A DNA stretch of 64,000 bases from JAUCQB01 sp964586235 (GTDB taxonomy: Bacteria > Planctomycetota > Phycisphaerae > UBA1845 > PWPN01), in the NCBI GenBank assembly GCA_964586235.1, contig CAZPIO010000001.1, positions 62,001 through 126,000 of the forward strand, given 5' to 3'. The notes under the pieces are model-generated. The model saw only the letters and a list, made by a program, of their open reading frames with translations, made no database searches and was not told the DNA's origin. How positions within the stretch are numbered: the first letter of the stretch is position 1; every line of letters begins with the position of its first letter. Shown here one piece after another: positions 28,515 through 37,368 of the stretch. A program made the position numbers and the translations under genes.

Positions 28515-28640
28515 TAGGAGCGGCTTGTAGCCGCGATTGCCGTAGGAGCGGTTTCTAACCGCGATCTTGACGAGCCGAGGGGTTTATCCCCTCGGTTTTG
28601 ACCGAACACCGGCAGGATGAACCTGCCGGCTCGTCAAGAA
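28515..28640. repeat. Composite REP-like array
   Basis: Two direct GTAGGAGCGG hairpins (28515-28563) are followed by a nested structure: the outer inverted repeat TTGACGAGCC/GGCTCGTCAA encloses the hairpins CCGAGGGG/CCCCTCGG and CCGGCAGG/CCTGCCGG. The same GGCTCGTCAAG module joins a REP-like unit at 25405-25460, so the elements are mosaics. Confidence 0.85.
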
Positions 28641-28700
28641 GATGCAAGGTGTCATTTGCGGTCTTGACCGGATTTGGGCCCGGCTGCGGTTTTCCATAAA

Positions 28701-31535
28701 ATGGCGACCATGAAAGAATCCGTCCAAGAGAGATTGACCCGAACAACGGATTGTGAGATCCGGTTCGACAATCTGACGCGTCTGCTCTATGCGTGTGATG
28801 CTTCTATTTACCAGATCATGCCGATGGGAGTGGCCTTTCCGCGAACCGCGGCCCAGGCGGCGAGCCTGATTCGGGCGGCGGCCGAGGCGGAGGTGACGGT
28901 CATACCGCGCGGGGCGGGCACGGGCCTGGCCGGCGCGACCGTCGGCGAAGGGCTGGTCGTGGATTTCTCGCGATACAACCGGCGCATCAGCGAGTTCGAC
29001 CGCGACAAGGGCAGCATCAGGGTCGATCCGGGCGTGGTGCTCGATCAGCTCAACGCATACCTTAAGCCGCATGGTTTGTGGTTCGGACCCGACGTGGCCA
29101 CCAGTGCCCGCGCAACGCTGGGCGGCATGATCGGCAACAACTCCTCGGGCGCGCACGCCCCGGTCTACGGAACCACCGACGACCACGTTCTCGGTCTCGA
29201 CGTCGTCCTGGCCGACGGCACCACCGCCACGATCGGCATGAGTGGCGACGGCCTGCCCGAGCACCGGGCGGCTGTCGACCGGATCATCGATCGATGCGCC
29301 CGGCAGATCGAGGAACGCTTCCCGCCGGTGTTGTGCAAGCGATGGCCGGGCTACGGTCTCGATCGCTACCTTCGCGACAGAGGCAACCTGACGCACCTGG
29401 TCAGCGCCAGTGAAGGCACGCTGGCTCTGATCACCTCGGCGGTGCTCAAGGTCGTGCCCATCCCCGGTCGCAAGCGGATGGGGCTGATCTTCTTCGACTC
29501 GGTCGAGGAGGCCCTGGCCGCCACCGTCGAGTTGGTCGATCTCAAGCCCGCGGCCATCGAGCACATCGACCGGCTCCTGTTCGACCAGACCAAGGGACAA
29601 CTGGCCTTCAGGGCCGCCCGAGCGCTCCTACGACTGGACGAAGACCCCTGCGAGGCCATCCTCTTCGTCGAGTTCTTTGGCGAGGACGCCGACAAGCTCA
29701 GCGAACTGGAGAAGCGCAAGCTCGGCCGGCGTATCCTGATCTGCAAGGACGCATCCGAGCAGGAACTCGCCATCTCGGTCCGCAAGCAGGGGTTGTCCTT
29801 GCTCGGGGCCTGCAAGGGGCCGGCCAAGCCCATCCCGGGCATCGAGGACGCGTGCGTGGTACCGGCGAGGCTGCCGGACTATGTGCGCGGAATGAAGGCC
29901 ATCTTCGACAGACTCGGTCTGCAGGGTTCCTTCTACGGCCACGCCGCCTCGGGGCTGCTGCACATCCGGGCGAAGATCGATCTGCACAAGGCCGAAGACA
30001 TCGCCAAGTATCGGCAGGTGGCCCAGGATGTGTCCGACCTCGTGCAAGAGTTCGGCGGGTCGCTGGCCGGCGAGCACGGCGTGGGCTTCGCGCGCGCCGA
30101 GTACATGCCCGACCACCTCGGGCCGGAACTGACCGAGGCTACGCGCGAGATCAAGCGATTGTTTGACCCGCGCGGCCTGCTTAACCCCGGAAAGGTCCTC
30201 CCGGACGGCGTTCACAGGATCGACACGCACCTGCGCTACGGGGCGGGGCATCAAATCGAATTGCCGTTTGAGCCGGTGTTCGGCTTCATCGAGCGAGACG
30301 AGTCGTTTGTCGGCAATCTCGAGCAGTGCAACGGTGTCGGCCTGTGCCGCAAGGATGCCCCGACCATGTGTCCAACGTTCCTGGCCACCGGCGACGAGCT
30401 GATGGTCACCCGCGGGCGGGCGAACATCATCCGGGCGGCCCTGGAACATCGTACGGAAAACGGCGACCCGCTCGACTCGCCGGAGCTGGATGCGGCGCTG
30501 GGCAACTGCCTCTCGTGCAAGGCGTGCAAGACCGAATGCCCGGCCAACGTGGACCTCGCCCTGCTCAAGGCGGAGATGAACCACGCTCGCCACGAGCGCG
30601 ATGGTATTCCCCTGGTTGATCGCCTGATCTCGAACGCCGAACTGCTCGGCCGTCTCAACGCCGGGCTGCTCGCTCCGATCACCAACACGATCCTGAGAAT
30701 GCGGCTCACGCGATGGCTGATGGAGAAAACGCTCGGCTTTGCCGCCGACCGCACCATGCCGCCGTACACCAGGCGGCGGTTCGACAAGTGGTTCGCCCGG
30801 CGCACCGACGTCCGCAAGGGCGTTCGCGGCAGGGTTATCCTGTGGGACGACTGCTGGGTGCGTTACAACGAGCCGAACATCGGGCAGGCTGCGGTCAAGG
30901 TGCTGGAGGCCGCCGCGTTCGACGTGATTCTGGCCGACGGGCGCAAGTGCTGCGGTCGGCCGGCTTGCAGCCGCGGCGTGCTGAACCAGGTGCGCAACCT
31001 GGCCAATCACAACGTCGATCTGTTCCTTACTCAGGGCGGCAGCGAGCCGATCATCTTCCTCGAGCCGTCGTGCTACACCATGTTCGTCGACGAGTACCGG
31101 CAGTTGAAGATCCCCGGCGCCGACCAGGTGGCGGCGCGGTGCGTGCTGTTCGAGCAGTTCATATTCGAGCTCCTGCAGCGCAAGCCGGGCGCGGTGACCT
31201 TCAGGCAGGGCGATCTCAAGATCGGCATCCACGGCCATTGTCACGCCAAGGCCCTGACCGACGTGAGCATCATGCCGAAGCTGGCCGAGAAGATCCCGGG
31301 AGCTGCGGCGAGGCTGCTCGACACCGGCTGCTGCGGCATGGCCGGGGCGTTCGGCATGCTCAAGAGCAAACAGGAGCTCTCGCACAAGGTCGCCCAGAAC
31401 CTGCTCGACAAAATCAACGCCATGGATCCGGGCGCGATCCTGGTCGCCTCGGGCACCAGTTGCCGCCACCAGATCAACCATTTCACCGATCGCCATCCGC
31501 TGCACATGGCCGAGCTGCTGGCAAGCGCGATCTGA
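28701..31535 (+). CDS. FAD-binding oxidase fused to Fe-S/CCG reductase (GlcD-GlpC type)
   Basis: 944 residues from ATG 28701 (ATG 28710 also possible; neither has a good ribosome site). The N-terminal half is a GlcD-like FAD-binding domain (VIPRGAGTGLAGATVGEG, then GGMIGNNSSGAH) and an oxidase C-terminal domain ending in HGVGFARAEYMP. Residues 540-620 hold two 4Fe-4S sites (CNGVGLCRKDAPTMCPT and CLSCKACKTECP). Two CCG domains follow (CCGRPACSRG and GCCGMAGAFG), as in heterodisulfide-reductase-like GlpC. This architecture matches large D-lactate or 2-hydroxyacid dehydrogenases that pass electrons to the quinone pool at the membrane. The substrate is not determined by sequence alone. It stands alone as one transcription unit. 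Confidence 0.92.
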   Translation: MATMKESVQERLTRTTDCEIRFDNLTRLLYACDASIYQIMPMGVAFPRTAAQAASLIRAAAEAEVTVIPRGAGTGLAGATVGEGLVVDFSRYNRRISEFDRDKGSIRVDPGVVLDQLNAYLKPHGLWFGPDVATSARATLGGMIGNNSSGAHAPVYGTTDDHVLGLDVVLADGTTATIGMSGDGLPEHRAAVDRIIDRCARQIEERFPPVLCKRWPGYGLDRYLRDRGNLTHLVSASEGTLALITSAVLKVVPIPGRKRMGLIFFDSVEEALAATVELVDLKPAAIEHIDRLLFDQTKGQLAFRAARALLRLDEDPCEAILFVEFFGEDADKLSELEKRKLGRRILICKDASEQELAISVRKQGLSLLGACKGPAKPIPGIEDACVVPARLPDYVRGMKAIFDRLGLQGSFYGHAASGLLHIRAKIDLHKAEDIAKYRQVAQDVSDLVQEFGGSLAGEHGVGFARAEYMPDHLGPELTEATREIKRLFDPRGLLNPGKVLPDGVHRIDTHLRYGAGHQIELPFEPVFGFIERDESFVGNLEQCNGVGLCRKDAPTMCPTFLATGDELMVTRGRANIIRAALEHRTENGDPLDSPELDAALGNCLSCKACKTECPANVDLALLKAEMNHARHERDGIPLVDRLISNAELLGRLNAGLLAPITNTILRMRLTRWLMEKTLGFAADRTMPPYTRRRFDKWFARRTDVRKGVRGRVILWDDCWVRYNEPNIGQAAVKVLEAAAFDVILADGRKCCGRPACSRGVLNQVRNLANHNVDLFLTQGGSEPIIFLEPSCYTMFVDEYRQLKIPGADQVAARCVLFEQFIFELLQRKPGAVTFRQGDLKIGIHGHCHAKALTDVSIMPKLAEKIPGAAARLLDTGCCGMAGAFGMLKSKQELSHKVAQNLLDKINAMDPGAILVASGTSCRHQINHFTDRHPLHMAELLASAI

Positions 31536-31619
31536 CCGAACCGGCTTTTCAGATCTTGCGGCATGGCCTGCAGGCCGGCACAATGGTCGCGTGTTTCCAT
31601 GCCTTGGAGGAGGTCGCCA

Positions 31620-33680
31620 ATGCGAGGTTCGTTTGTATTCTGTGTTTCTGTTCGTTGCGTCAACTTATTGATTGCGTGCTGCTTGTTGCTTGGAATCCTG
31701 GTTTCACCCACAGCGGCGGCGGACGAAAGCCCGTTGTGGAGCATCGCCTGGATCAGCGACACGCAGACTCCGGCATGCGAGTGGATCACCGCGTTGTGCG
31801 CGAAGGTGAAGGCCGATCGGCCGAGCATGGTCATTCATACGGGCGACGTGCGGTTCGAGTGGGCCAACGAGTGCGCATGGAAGGATGTGCTCAACCTGCT
31901 GCGCATCTCGTCGCCGCCCATCGAGTTTCATCTCGCCCCCGGCAATCACGATCTGACCAACGAGATCCTCAAGAACCATCTTCGTGAGGCCGCGACGCGC
32001 GGGCTCTACCTGCTGGATACCGGTGCGAAGGCCCAGGGCCACGGCTACTATCACGATCGGGTCACGGCGGACATCTCCGGCCCCGCGTGGCCGGTCTGGA
32101 ACCCGGAGGTGGCCGTTCATCCGGCCTGGCAGCCGGGTGCCCCCAAGGCCTCCTACCGCTACGTCTTCAAACGCGGCGGCATCCGCTTCATCGTGTGCGA
32201 CTGTTACTACTCCGACGAGCAGCGCGACTGGGTCCGCAGCGTCATCACTCGGACAGATGACAGCTCCGTCACGATCATCCTTCAGCACAAGCATGAGGTG
32301 GACCCGCTGGCCAAATACGTGGAAGGCCTCGACGGCAGGCACAACGTCAAGCTCATGCTTTCCGGCGACCACCACAATTACTGCTACGAACAGCGTCATG
32401 GGGTGACCTTCATCACCTCGGCGGGCATGGCCGAGGGCTCGAATCGGGATTCCGACGCGTTCACGCTGCGGGTGTACAAGGATCGTCTCGAGCTTGACCG
32501 GTATCTGCTGCCCAAGGGCAAGCCGGTCACGGCGATCGAAGGCCCGACGACGGTGTGGGAGTGCCAGGGCCGTTTCTCGGAGTATCGCCGGCCGGAGCAC
32601 CCCGCGGCGGGCTCATCCACCCAAGCGTCGCCGGCCCTGGGCACGGCGGTCGTTCCGACGCCCACACTGGCTCCCAACCTGCTCTTCAATGGCAACTTCG
32701 ACAATCACATCTGGTACGAGCGCTATCGCGGCTGGTCGCCCAGCGGCTGGTACCAATGGTTCACCTGCGGCGGGCACGCCCCCGAACACGCGGTGGGCAA
32801 GGACGTCCCGCACTCCGGCAAGGAATACGTCCGCATCCACATGTGGGCCCATGCCTGGCGAGGCGGCGTGCTCCAGAATGTCCGCAACGTCGAACCCTGC
32901 CACTGGTACCGCCTGACAGCCTACGGCTGGTTCGCCAAAACGGTCGACAACCCCGATCCCAAGATCCGCATCGGCCTGGATCCGCTTGGCAAGCTCCGCG
33001 AGCAGTATGGCGTGAACGTGACCAGCCATCCCGCACCCGCGTACAACGAGTGCGTCGGAGACGATCCCAAGACGGCCGGTCCCGACTGGCCGGACATTCC
33101 CGAAAGCACCGTCTGGTCGGCCACCCACGATTATGATACGTGGGGTTTGTTCGAGGTCATGGCCGAGGCGAGGTCCGACGTCGTCACTGCGATCCTCTAT
33201 TGCGACCCTCGTCAGCGGACCGCCAATGAGCCTATCTACGAGATGAACTGGGACACTGTGGCTCTGCGGGAAGTGCCCTGGCCCAAGCGGCGACTTGTGC
33301 CGGCGAATGCCGAACTGCCCGTCGAAGGACGCATCAAGAGCATGCTCCTGACCATCCAGCGGGAACTGCGCACCGCCCAGTTGACCTGGGACACGCCGGT
33401 GCCCTGCGGGGCGTCGCAGGTGCTGTATCGGTTCCTGGATTCGGAGGAGGTCAATCATCTGCCGGACGGAGGCTCGCCCAAAACGATCCGCGAGGCAGAA
33501 TTCCCCTTTAAAACACCGATCGTCTACGAACGGTCAGAGAAGTTTCATGGGATGGAGATTGGTCCGTTGACAATACCGGATGAGTCCGAGGAACTGCAGG
33601 TCGTCGCCCTCTCGCGGGCGGTCATCGACGGCGAATGCCGCACGCTGTGCTCGCCGCCGGCGAGGTTCAAGTTGCGTTAA
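31620..33680 (+). CDS. Exported metallophosphoesterase with C-terminal sugar-binding-like region
   Basis: 686 residues. ATG 31620 follows a strong GGAGGAGG site and starts a signal peptide (VNLLIACCLLLGILVSP). The calcineurin-type metal site is visible: ISDTQ (the usual DxH is DTQ), HTGDV, APGNHD, a lone HKHE and SGDHHNY. The C-terminal 330 residues begin NLLFNGNFD and form a beta-sandwich of the carbohydrate-binding kind, then a fibronectin-like end. It should hydrolyse phosphate mono- or diesters outside the cytoplasm. The next gene encodes a second metallophosphoesterase 40 bases downstream, so both are likely co-transcribed. Confidence 0.8.
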   Translation: MRGSFVFCVSVRCVNLLIACCLLLGILVSPTAAADESPLWSIAWISDTQTPACEWITALCAKVKADRPSMVIHTGDVRFEWANECAWKDVLNLLRISSPPIEFHLAPGNHDLTNEILKNHLREAATRGLYLLDTGAKAQGHGYYHDRVTADISGPAWPVWNPEVAVHPAWQPGAPKASYRYVFKRGGIRFIVCDCYYSDEQRDWVRSVITRTDDSSVTIILQHKHEVDPLAKYVEGLDGRHNVKLMLSGDHHNYCYEQRHGVTFITSAGMAEGSNRDSDAFTLRVYKDRLELDRYLLPKGKPVTAIEGPTTVWECQGRFSEYRRPEHPAAGSSTQASPALGTAVVPTPTLAPNLLFNGNFDNHIWYERYRGWSPSGWYQWFTCGGHAPEHAVGKDVPHSGKEYVRIHMWAHAWRGGVLQNVRNVEPCHWYRLTAYGWFAKTVDNPDPKIRIGLDPLGKLREQYGVNVTSHPAPAYNECVGDDPKTAGPDWPDIPESTVWSATHDYDTWGLFEVMAEARSDVVTAILYCDPRQRTANEPIYEMNWDTVALREVPWPKRRLVPANAELPVEGRIKSMLLTIQRELRTAQLTWDTPVPCGASQVLYRFLDSEEVNHLPDGGSPKTIREAEFPFKTPIVYERSEKFHGMEIGPLTIPDESEELQVVALSRAVIDGECRTLCSPPARFKLR

Positions 33681-33720
33681 GGTACTTTGAGATGTGGGTT
33701 CATTGTTGGAGTACAGAGAG

Positions 33721-34731
33721 ATGAGACTACCTTTCGTTTTTCTGAAGGGGCGCTTCGCCCGAGATCTGGGTCGACAGATTGCCTTGGCGATTCTTGCTGC
33801 ATTCGTCCTGGTGGGAATGATTGGCTGCACTCCTCCGGCGACTCGTTTCATCATCATCTCGGATCTGCACCTCGCCCCGGGCGCGTTCGATCAACTGGAA
33901 GCGATGACCGATCATGTGATCGGACTGCGGCCGGCGTTCGCCGTGGTGCTGGGAGACATTGGTAACGACGAGGTGCCGGGCATCAGCGAGAAGGAGATTG
34001 ACGTCATCCGTGTTTGCTTCAACCGCATGACGGCGGCCGGCATCGAAATATACCCCGTGATGGGCAACCACGATGTTCACTACCGCGTTCAGGACATCAA
34101 GGTGAACTGGTTTCTGGCCCAGACGCCGCTGCCGCTCAACCGCTTGTTTGACGCGTCGGCCGCGTCGCCGGCGTACCAGGCCTTCCAGGCCCGCGGCCCG
34201 TACGATTACTCCTTCAACCGTGGTGGGATCCACTTTGCGGTCATCGACTCGAACATCGCCCCGCCCAAGCCTGACTGGCCCGCCGAGCGCCTGCAGCGGG
34301 AGCGGCCGCGCTGGGAGGCCCATCTGCAATGGATGAAGGACGACCTCTGCCGGCATGCCAACAACCCGCGGCGACTGCCGACACTCGTGTTTCTGCATGG
34401 CCCCGAGTATTTGACGGGCGATCGGCGAATGGATTCGCGACCGCTTGGCCGTGTTCTCGAAGAGTGCCGCGACCAGCAGACGGTTAGGGCCGCTTTCGGC
34501 GGCCACTGGCACACCGGGGCCAACTTGTCCACGGCGTGGGAACCCGCCATCCGCGTCTACGCCACCCAGGCTTCCGTGCATCCGGCGACCCGGCCGGTGC
34601 AGTTCATCGTAGCCGAGATTGGCCCCGAGGGCCTGACGCTGGAGCCTCGCGACTCACTGACTGGCCAACCGAGCACCGGACCGGTGAAGTACCATGCCAT
34701 TCCGGGGCGATTCACGGATCTGAAACGATGA
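33721..34731 (+). CDS. Lipoprotein metallophosphoesterase
   Basis: 336 residues. ATG 33721 is used; a GTG nine codons upstream is less likely. A lipobox (VGMIGC) follows a hydrophobic helix, so the protein is membrane-tethered. All five calcineurin-type motifs are present in order: SDLHL, LGDIGND, GNHDVHY, FLHGPEY and GGHWHTG. Substrate unknown. It follows the larger exported metallophosphoesterase with 40 bases between them; the pair may share a substrate. A heptamer tract and an inverted REP-like pair lie directly after the stop. Confidence 0.88.
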   Translation: MRLPFVFLKGRFARDLGRQIALAILAAFVLVGMIGCTPPATRFIIISDLHLAPGAFDQLEAMTDHVIGLRPAFAVVLGDIGNDEVPGISEKEIDVIRVCFNRMTAAGIEIYPVMGNHDVHYRVQDIKVNWFLAQTPLPLNRLFDASAASPAYQAFQARGPYDYSFNRGGIHFAVIDSNIAPPKPDWPAERLQRERPRWEAHLQWMKDDLCRHANNPRRLPTLVFLHGPEYLTGDRRMDSRPLGRVLEECRDQQTVRAAFGGHWHTGANLSTAWEPAIRVYATQASVHPATRPVQFIVAEIGPEGLTLEPRDSLTGQPSTGPVKYHAIPGRFTDLKR

Positions 34732-34734
34732 CAA

Positions 34735-34755
34735 GGGTTCAGGGTTCGGGGTTCA
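34735..34755. repeat. Heptamer tandem repeat (GGGTTCA type)
   Basis: Three units GGGTTCA, GGGTTCG, GGGTTCA. A related pair TGAACCC, CGAACCC occurs at 10061-10074 in the other orientation. Confidence 0.8.
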
Positions 34756-34757
34756 GC

Positions 34758-34812
34758 GTAGGAGCGGCTTGCAGCCGCGATCATTGAGGTCGCGGTTACA
34801 AACCGCTCCTAC
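34758..34812. repeat. Inverted pair of REP-like hairpins
   Basis: GTAGGAGCGGCTTGCAGCCG (plus strand) and GTAGGAGCGGTTTGTAACCG (minus strand) face each other, each with its GTAGG edge toward the stop codon of the nearest convergent gene. This is the layout of a REPIN. Confidence 0.85.
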
Positions 34813-34823
34813 AGAGGGTTTCT

Positions 34824-35396
34824 CTACCTCAGCTTCTGCAACAGCCACACGATATTCTTCGCCAGGTCATCCAGCGTGGTCATGGCTTCCTGATCGTTGA
34901 AGATCTCTCCTTCGGCACGCCCCTGGCCGACGTTCCAGTAACTGCTGCCGGGGATCACCATGCCGTTGATCAGGAACCACATGTTGAGCTCCGCGAAGGT
35001 GAACAACTGTCCCGCCCGCCGGGCAGGCACGACGGCCGCACCGATCTTGCGAGCCAGAAACTGGTCGGTGACGCGGCTGACAAAACCGACCCGGTCCATG
35101 TAGGCCTTCATCTGCCCGGTCAGCGACCCGAAGTAGACCGGCGAGCCGAGCAGGATCACGTCCGCGGCCCGCGAGCGTTCAATCAGCCCGTTGCAGGCGT
35201 CGTCGTGCCCGTGGCACCGGCCGTCCTTCACCTCGGTGCAGATCATGCAGGCCCGGCACGGGGCGACGCCCAGCGCGTCGAGATTGGCCTCGTCGATCTG
35301 GCAACCCGCCTGACTCAGGTGACCGCAGACGCGCTGAAGCATGATCTGGGTGTTGCCCTTGGCTCGAGGACTGCCGTTGACGCTCAAGACTCGCAT
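34824..35396 (-). CDS. NADPH-dependent FMN reductase / flavodoxin-fold protein
   Basis: 190 residues from ATG 35396 (GGGAGG site). The flavodoxin fold shows as MRVLSVNGSPRAKGNT for the phosphate loop, then CRACMICTEVKDGRC, a cysteine cluster of the iron-sulfur flavoprotein subfamily, and GSPVYFGSLTGQMKAYMDR for FMN binding. Such proteins transfer electrons to quinones, metals or other acceptors. Whether a Fe-S cluster is really bound is uncertain: the cysteine spacing CX2CX6C and a further C fits that subfamily. The gene starts 13 bases beyond the CLC channel stop, so the two are likely in one unit. Confidence 0.88.
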   Translation of the reverse strand: MRVLSVNGSPRAKGNTQIMLQRVCGHLSQAGCQIDEANLDALGVAPCRACMICTEVKDGRCHGHDDACNGLIERSRAADVILLGSPVYFGSLTGQMKAYMDRVGFVSRVTDQFLARKIGAAVVPARRAGQLFTFAELNMWFLINGMVIPGSSYWNVGQGRAEGEIFNDQEAMTTLDDLAKNIVWLLQKLR

Positions 35397-35409
35397 AGTG
35401 TCCTCCCTG

Positions 35410-37296
35410 TCAGACGATTCCCCGAATGAGCCGCCGGTCATACGCCGCAATAATGTCGCTTCGGCTGACGGTCCCGACGATCTTCTGCGGATCATCCTCG
35501 TCAATGACCACCAGCTCGTCGCTCTGGGCGGCAACCATACGGCCGATGGCGGTCAAAAGCGAGTCTGCACGCGTCAGTGTTGTCGCGGGAGCCGCCAGGT
35601 CCTGGGCAATAACGATCGCTTCGAAACCCGGCTCGCGGATCACCCGGCGGATGTCCCGGGTATCGATCGCCCCGGCCAGCCGGCCCTCAGCGTCCACGAC
35701 TGGCAGGCAGGTTTGCGTGCTCCGGGCAAACCGGGCCATCACGTCGCGAAAACTCCCATCCTGCGGGACCACGGCCAGGTGACCGTCCCGTTTTTCGGCC
35801 AGCGCCTGACCCACCGTGAGAGTTCGCAGAACCGCCGTAGCCATGTTGGCCATCTGGCTGGGGGCCTCCAGATGTGAGGGCAGTTGCTTCTGGTACAGGT
35901 TGAATCGCCGGCAGAGCACGTAGGCCAGAATGCAGACCAGCATCGAGGGTACCAGCAGGTTGTAGTTGCCGGTCATCTCGCTGATCATGATGATCGTCGA
36001 AATCGGCGTGTTTGCTGCTGCAGCGAAGAAGCCCGCCATGCCGACCAGGGCGAAGGCCCCTGGTTGCACCGCGTCCCCGAAGAGACGCTGGCAGAACATT
36101 CCCGTCGCCCCTCCCAAGGCTCCGCCGATCACCACCGCTGGGCCAAACACGCCGCCGCTGCCGCCCGAGCCCACCGTCAAAGCCGTGGTGGCGATCTTCG
36201 CCAGCGCGATAGTGGCCAGGAGGCACATGGCGATGGTGGCCGGCTTTACATCCTCGGGAAACAGGGCTGCGAACCAGCTCCACGATGCCAGCATGTCGAC
36301 GCCCGCACCAGGGGGTGTTGCCTCGGCGTTGAAGATCGATTGCACCACCCCGTATCCCGTCCCCAGGGCGTTGGGCAGGAAGAAACCGATCACTCCCACC
36401 AGCAGGCCGCCGATTGCCGGCTTGATGTGGTTAGGCACGCGCAGGCCATGAAGGACGTACTTGCGGATGCCGTAGAAGGCCGTGACGTAGAGCGCAGCCC
36501 CGCCGGCGCAAACAATTGCCAGGATGATGAACGGCAGCAGCACGGCCACGTGGTCGAACTGATAATCGGGCGTAAGGAACAATGGGTGGAAGCCGAACAC
36601 CGCCCCGAACACCGCATAAGCCACGATCGACGCGATGAATGTCGGCACCAGGACCTCGTGTTCGATGTCCAGTTCCCTGTACATCACCTCGGCCGCGAAG
36701 ATCGCCCCGGCCAGCGGGGCGTGGAAGATTGCCCCGATCCCGGCCCCCATGCCGGCGGCCATGAGCGTCCGCCGCTCGTGCGGAGGCAGCCGCAATAGCC
36801 GCGCGAGCGTCGAGCCGAACCCTGAGCCGATCTGGGCGATCGGCCCCTCGCGCCCGGCCGAGCCGCCCGAGCCAATCGTGATCGCCGACGTGATCATCTT
36901 GATCAGCGGAACACGCGATCGGACCGCTCCGGCTTTGAAGTGGTAGGCTTCAATTGCCGCGTCCGTGCCGTGCCCTTCAGCCTCCGGGGCGAGTGTGAAC
37001 ACGATGACGCCGCTGATCAGGCCGCCGACGGCCGGCAGGATCAGCAACACCCATCGGTGCAGCGGCGGCGAGGTGGCCGTGGACGTCTGGAAAAGAGGTC
37101 CTTCATGGGCGGCGAACGTCAAACGATAGCCGGCCAGGTAGTCCATGCACACGAAGTCGGCGAGTTTGAGCAGGTAATAGAACGCGACCGCACCCAACCC
37201 GGCCACCAGGCCCACCAGCACGCACAAGGCCAGGAGCCGAACGATGTCGCGGTGCTCGCGGCCGAGCGGCATCTTCAGTTGTCTGAGAATAGCCAT
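35410..37296 (-). CDS. CLC chloride channel/transporter with two CBS domains
   Basis: 628 residues; ATG 37296 has an AAGGAG site. The CLC core shows GHGTDAAIEAYH, the pore motif GREGPIAQIGSG and the second motif GSGGSGGVFGP. About ten to twelve TM helices are visible. After residue 460 comes a pair of CBS domains (FARSTQTCLPVVDAEGRLAG and LVVIDEDDPQKIVGTVSRSD) that bind adenine nucleotides and regulate gating. The protein moves chloride, perhaps in exchange for protons. The usual gating Glu of exchangers is in GREGP, so exchange is plausible. The FMN reductase gene follows 13 bases downstream. Confidence 0.92.
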   Translation of the reverse strand: MAILRQLKMPLGREHRDIVRLLALCVLVGLVAGLGAVAFYYLLKLADFVCMDYLAGYRLTFAAHEGPLFQTSTATSPPLHRWVLLILPAVGGLISGVIVFTLAPEAEGHGTDAAIEAYHFKAGAVRSRVPLIKMITSAITIGSGGSAGREGPIAQIGSGFGSTLARLLRLPPHERRTLMAAGMGAGIGAIFHAPLAGAIFAAEVMYRELDIEHEVLVPTFIASIVAYAVFGAVFGFHPLFLTPDYQFDHVAVLLPFIILAIVCAGGAALYVTAFYGIRKYVLHGLRVPNHIKPAIGGLLVGVIGFFLPNALGTGYGVVQSIFNAEATPPGAGVDMLASWSWFAALFPEDVKPATIAMCLLATIALAKIATTALTVGSGGSGGVFGPAVVIGGALGGATGMFCQRLFGDAVQPGAFALVGMAGFFAAAANTPISTIIMISEMTGNYNLLVPSMLVCILAYVLCRRFNLYQKQLPSHLEAPSQMANMATAVLRTLTVGQALAEKRDGHLAVVPQDGSFRDVMARFARSTQTCLPVVDAEGRLAGAIDTRDIRRVIREPGFEAIVIAQDLAAPATTLTRADSLLTAIGRMVAAQSDELVVIDEDDPQKIVGTVSRSDIIAAYDRRLIRGIV

Positions 37297-37368
37297 GGGT
37301 CTCCTTGCTGCGGGCGACTCGATGCGTCATCCTGTGCAGAGTCGGTCCCTTCGCGGCCGCGTATGAAC

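Noticed and set aside
29628..31583. 651-codon open frame on the minus strand
   Set aside because: Antisense to the FAD/Fe-S oxidoreductase, which has complete motifs in its own frame.
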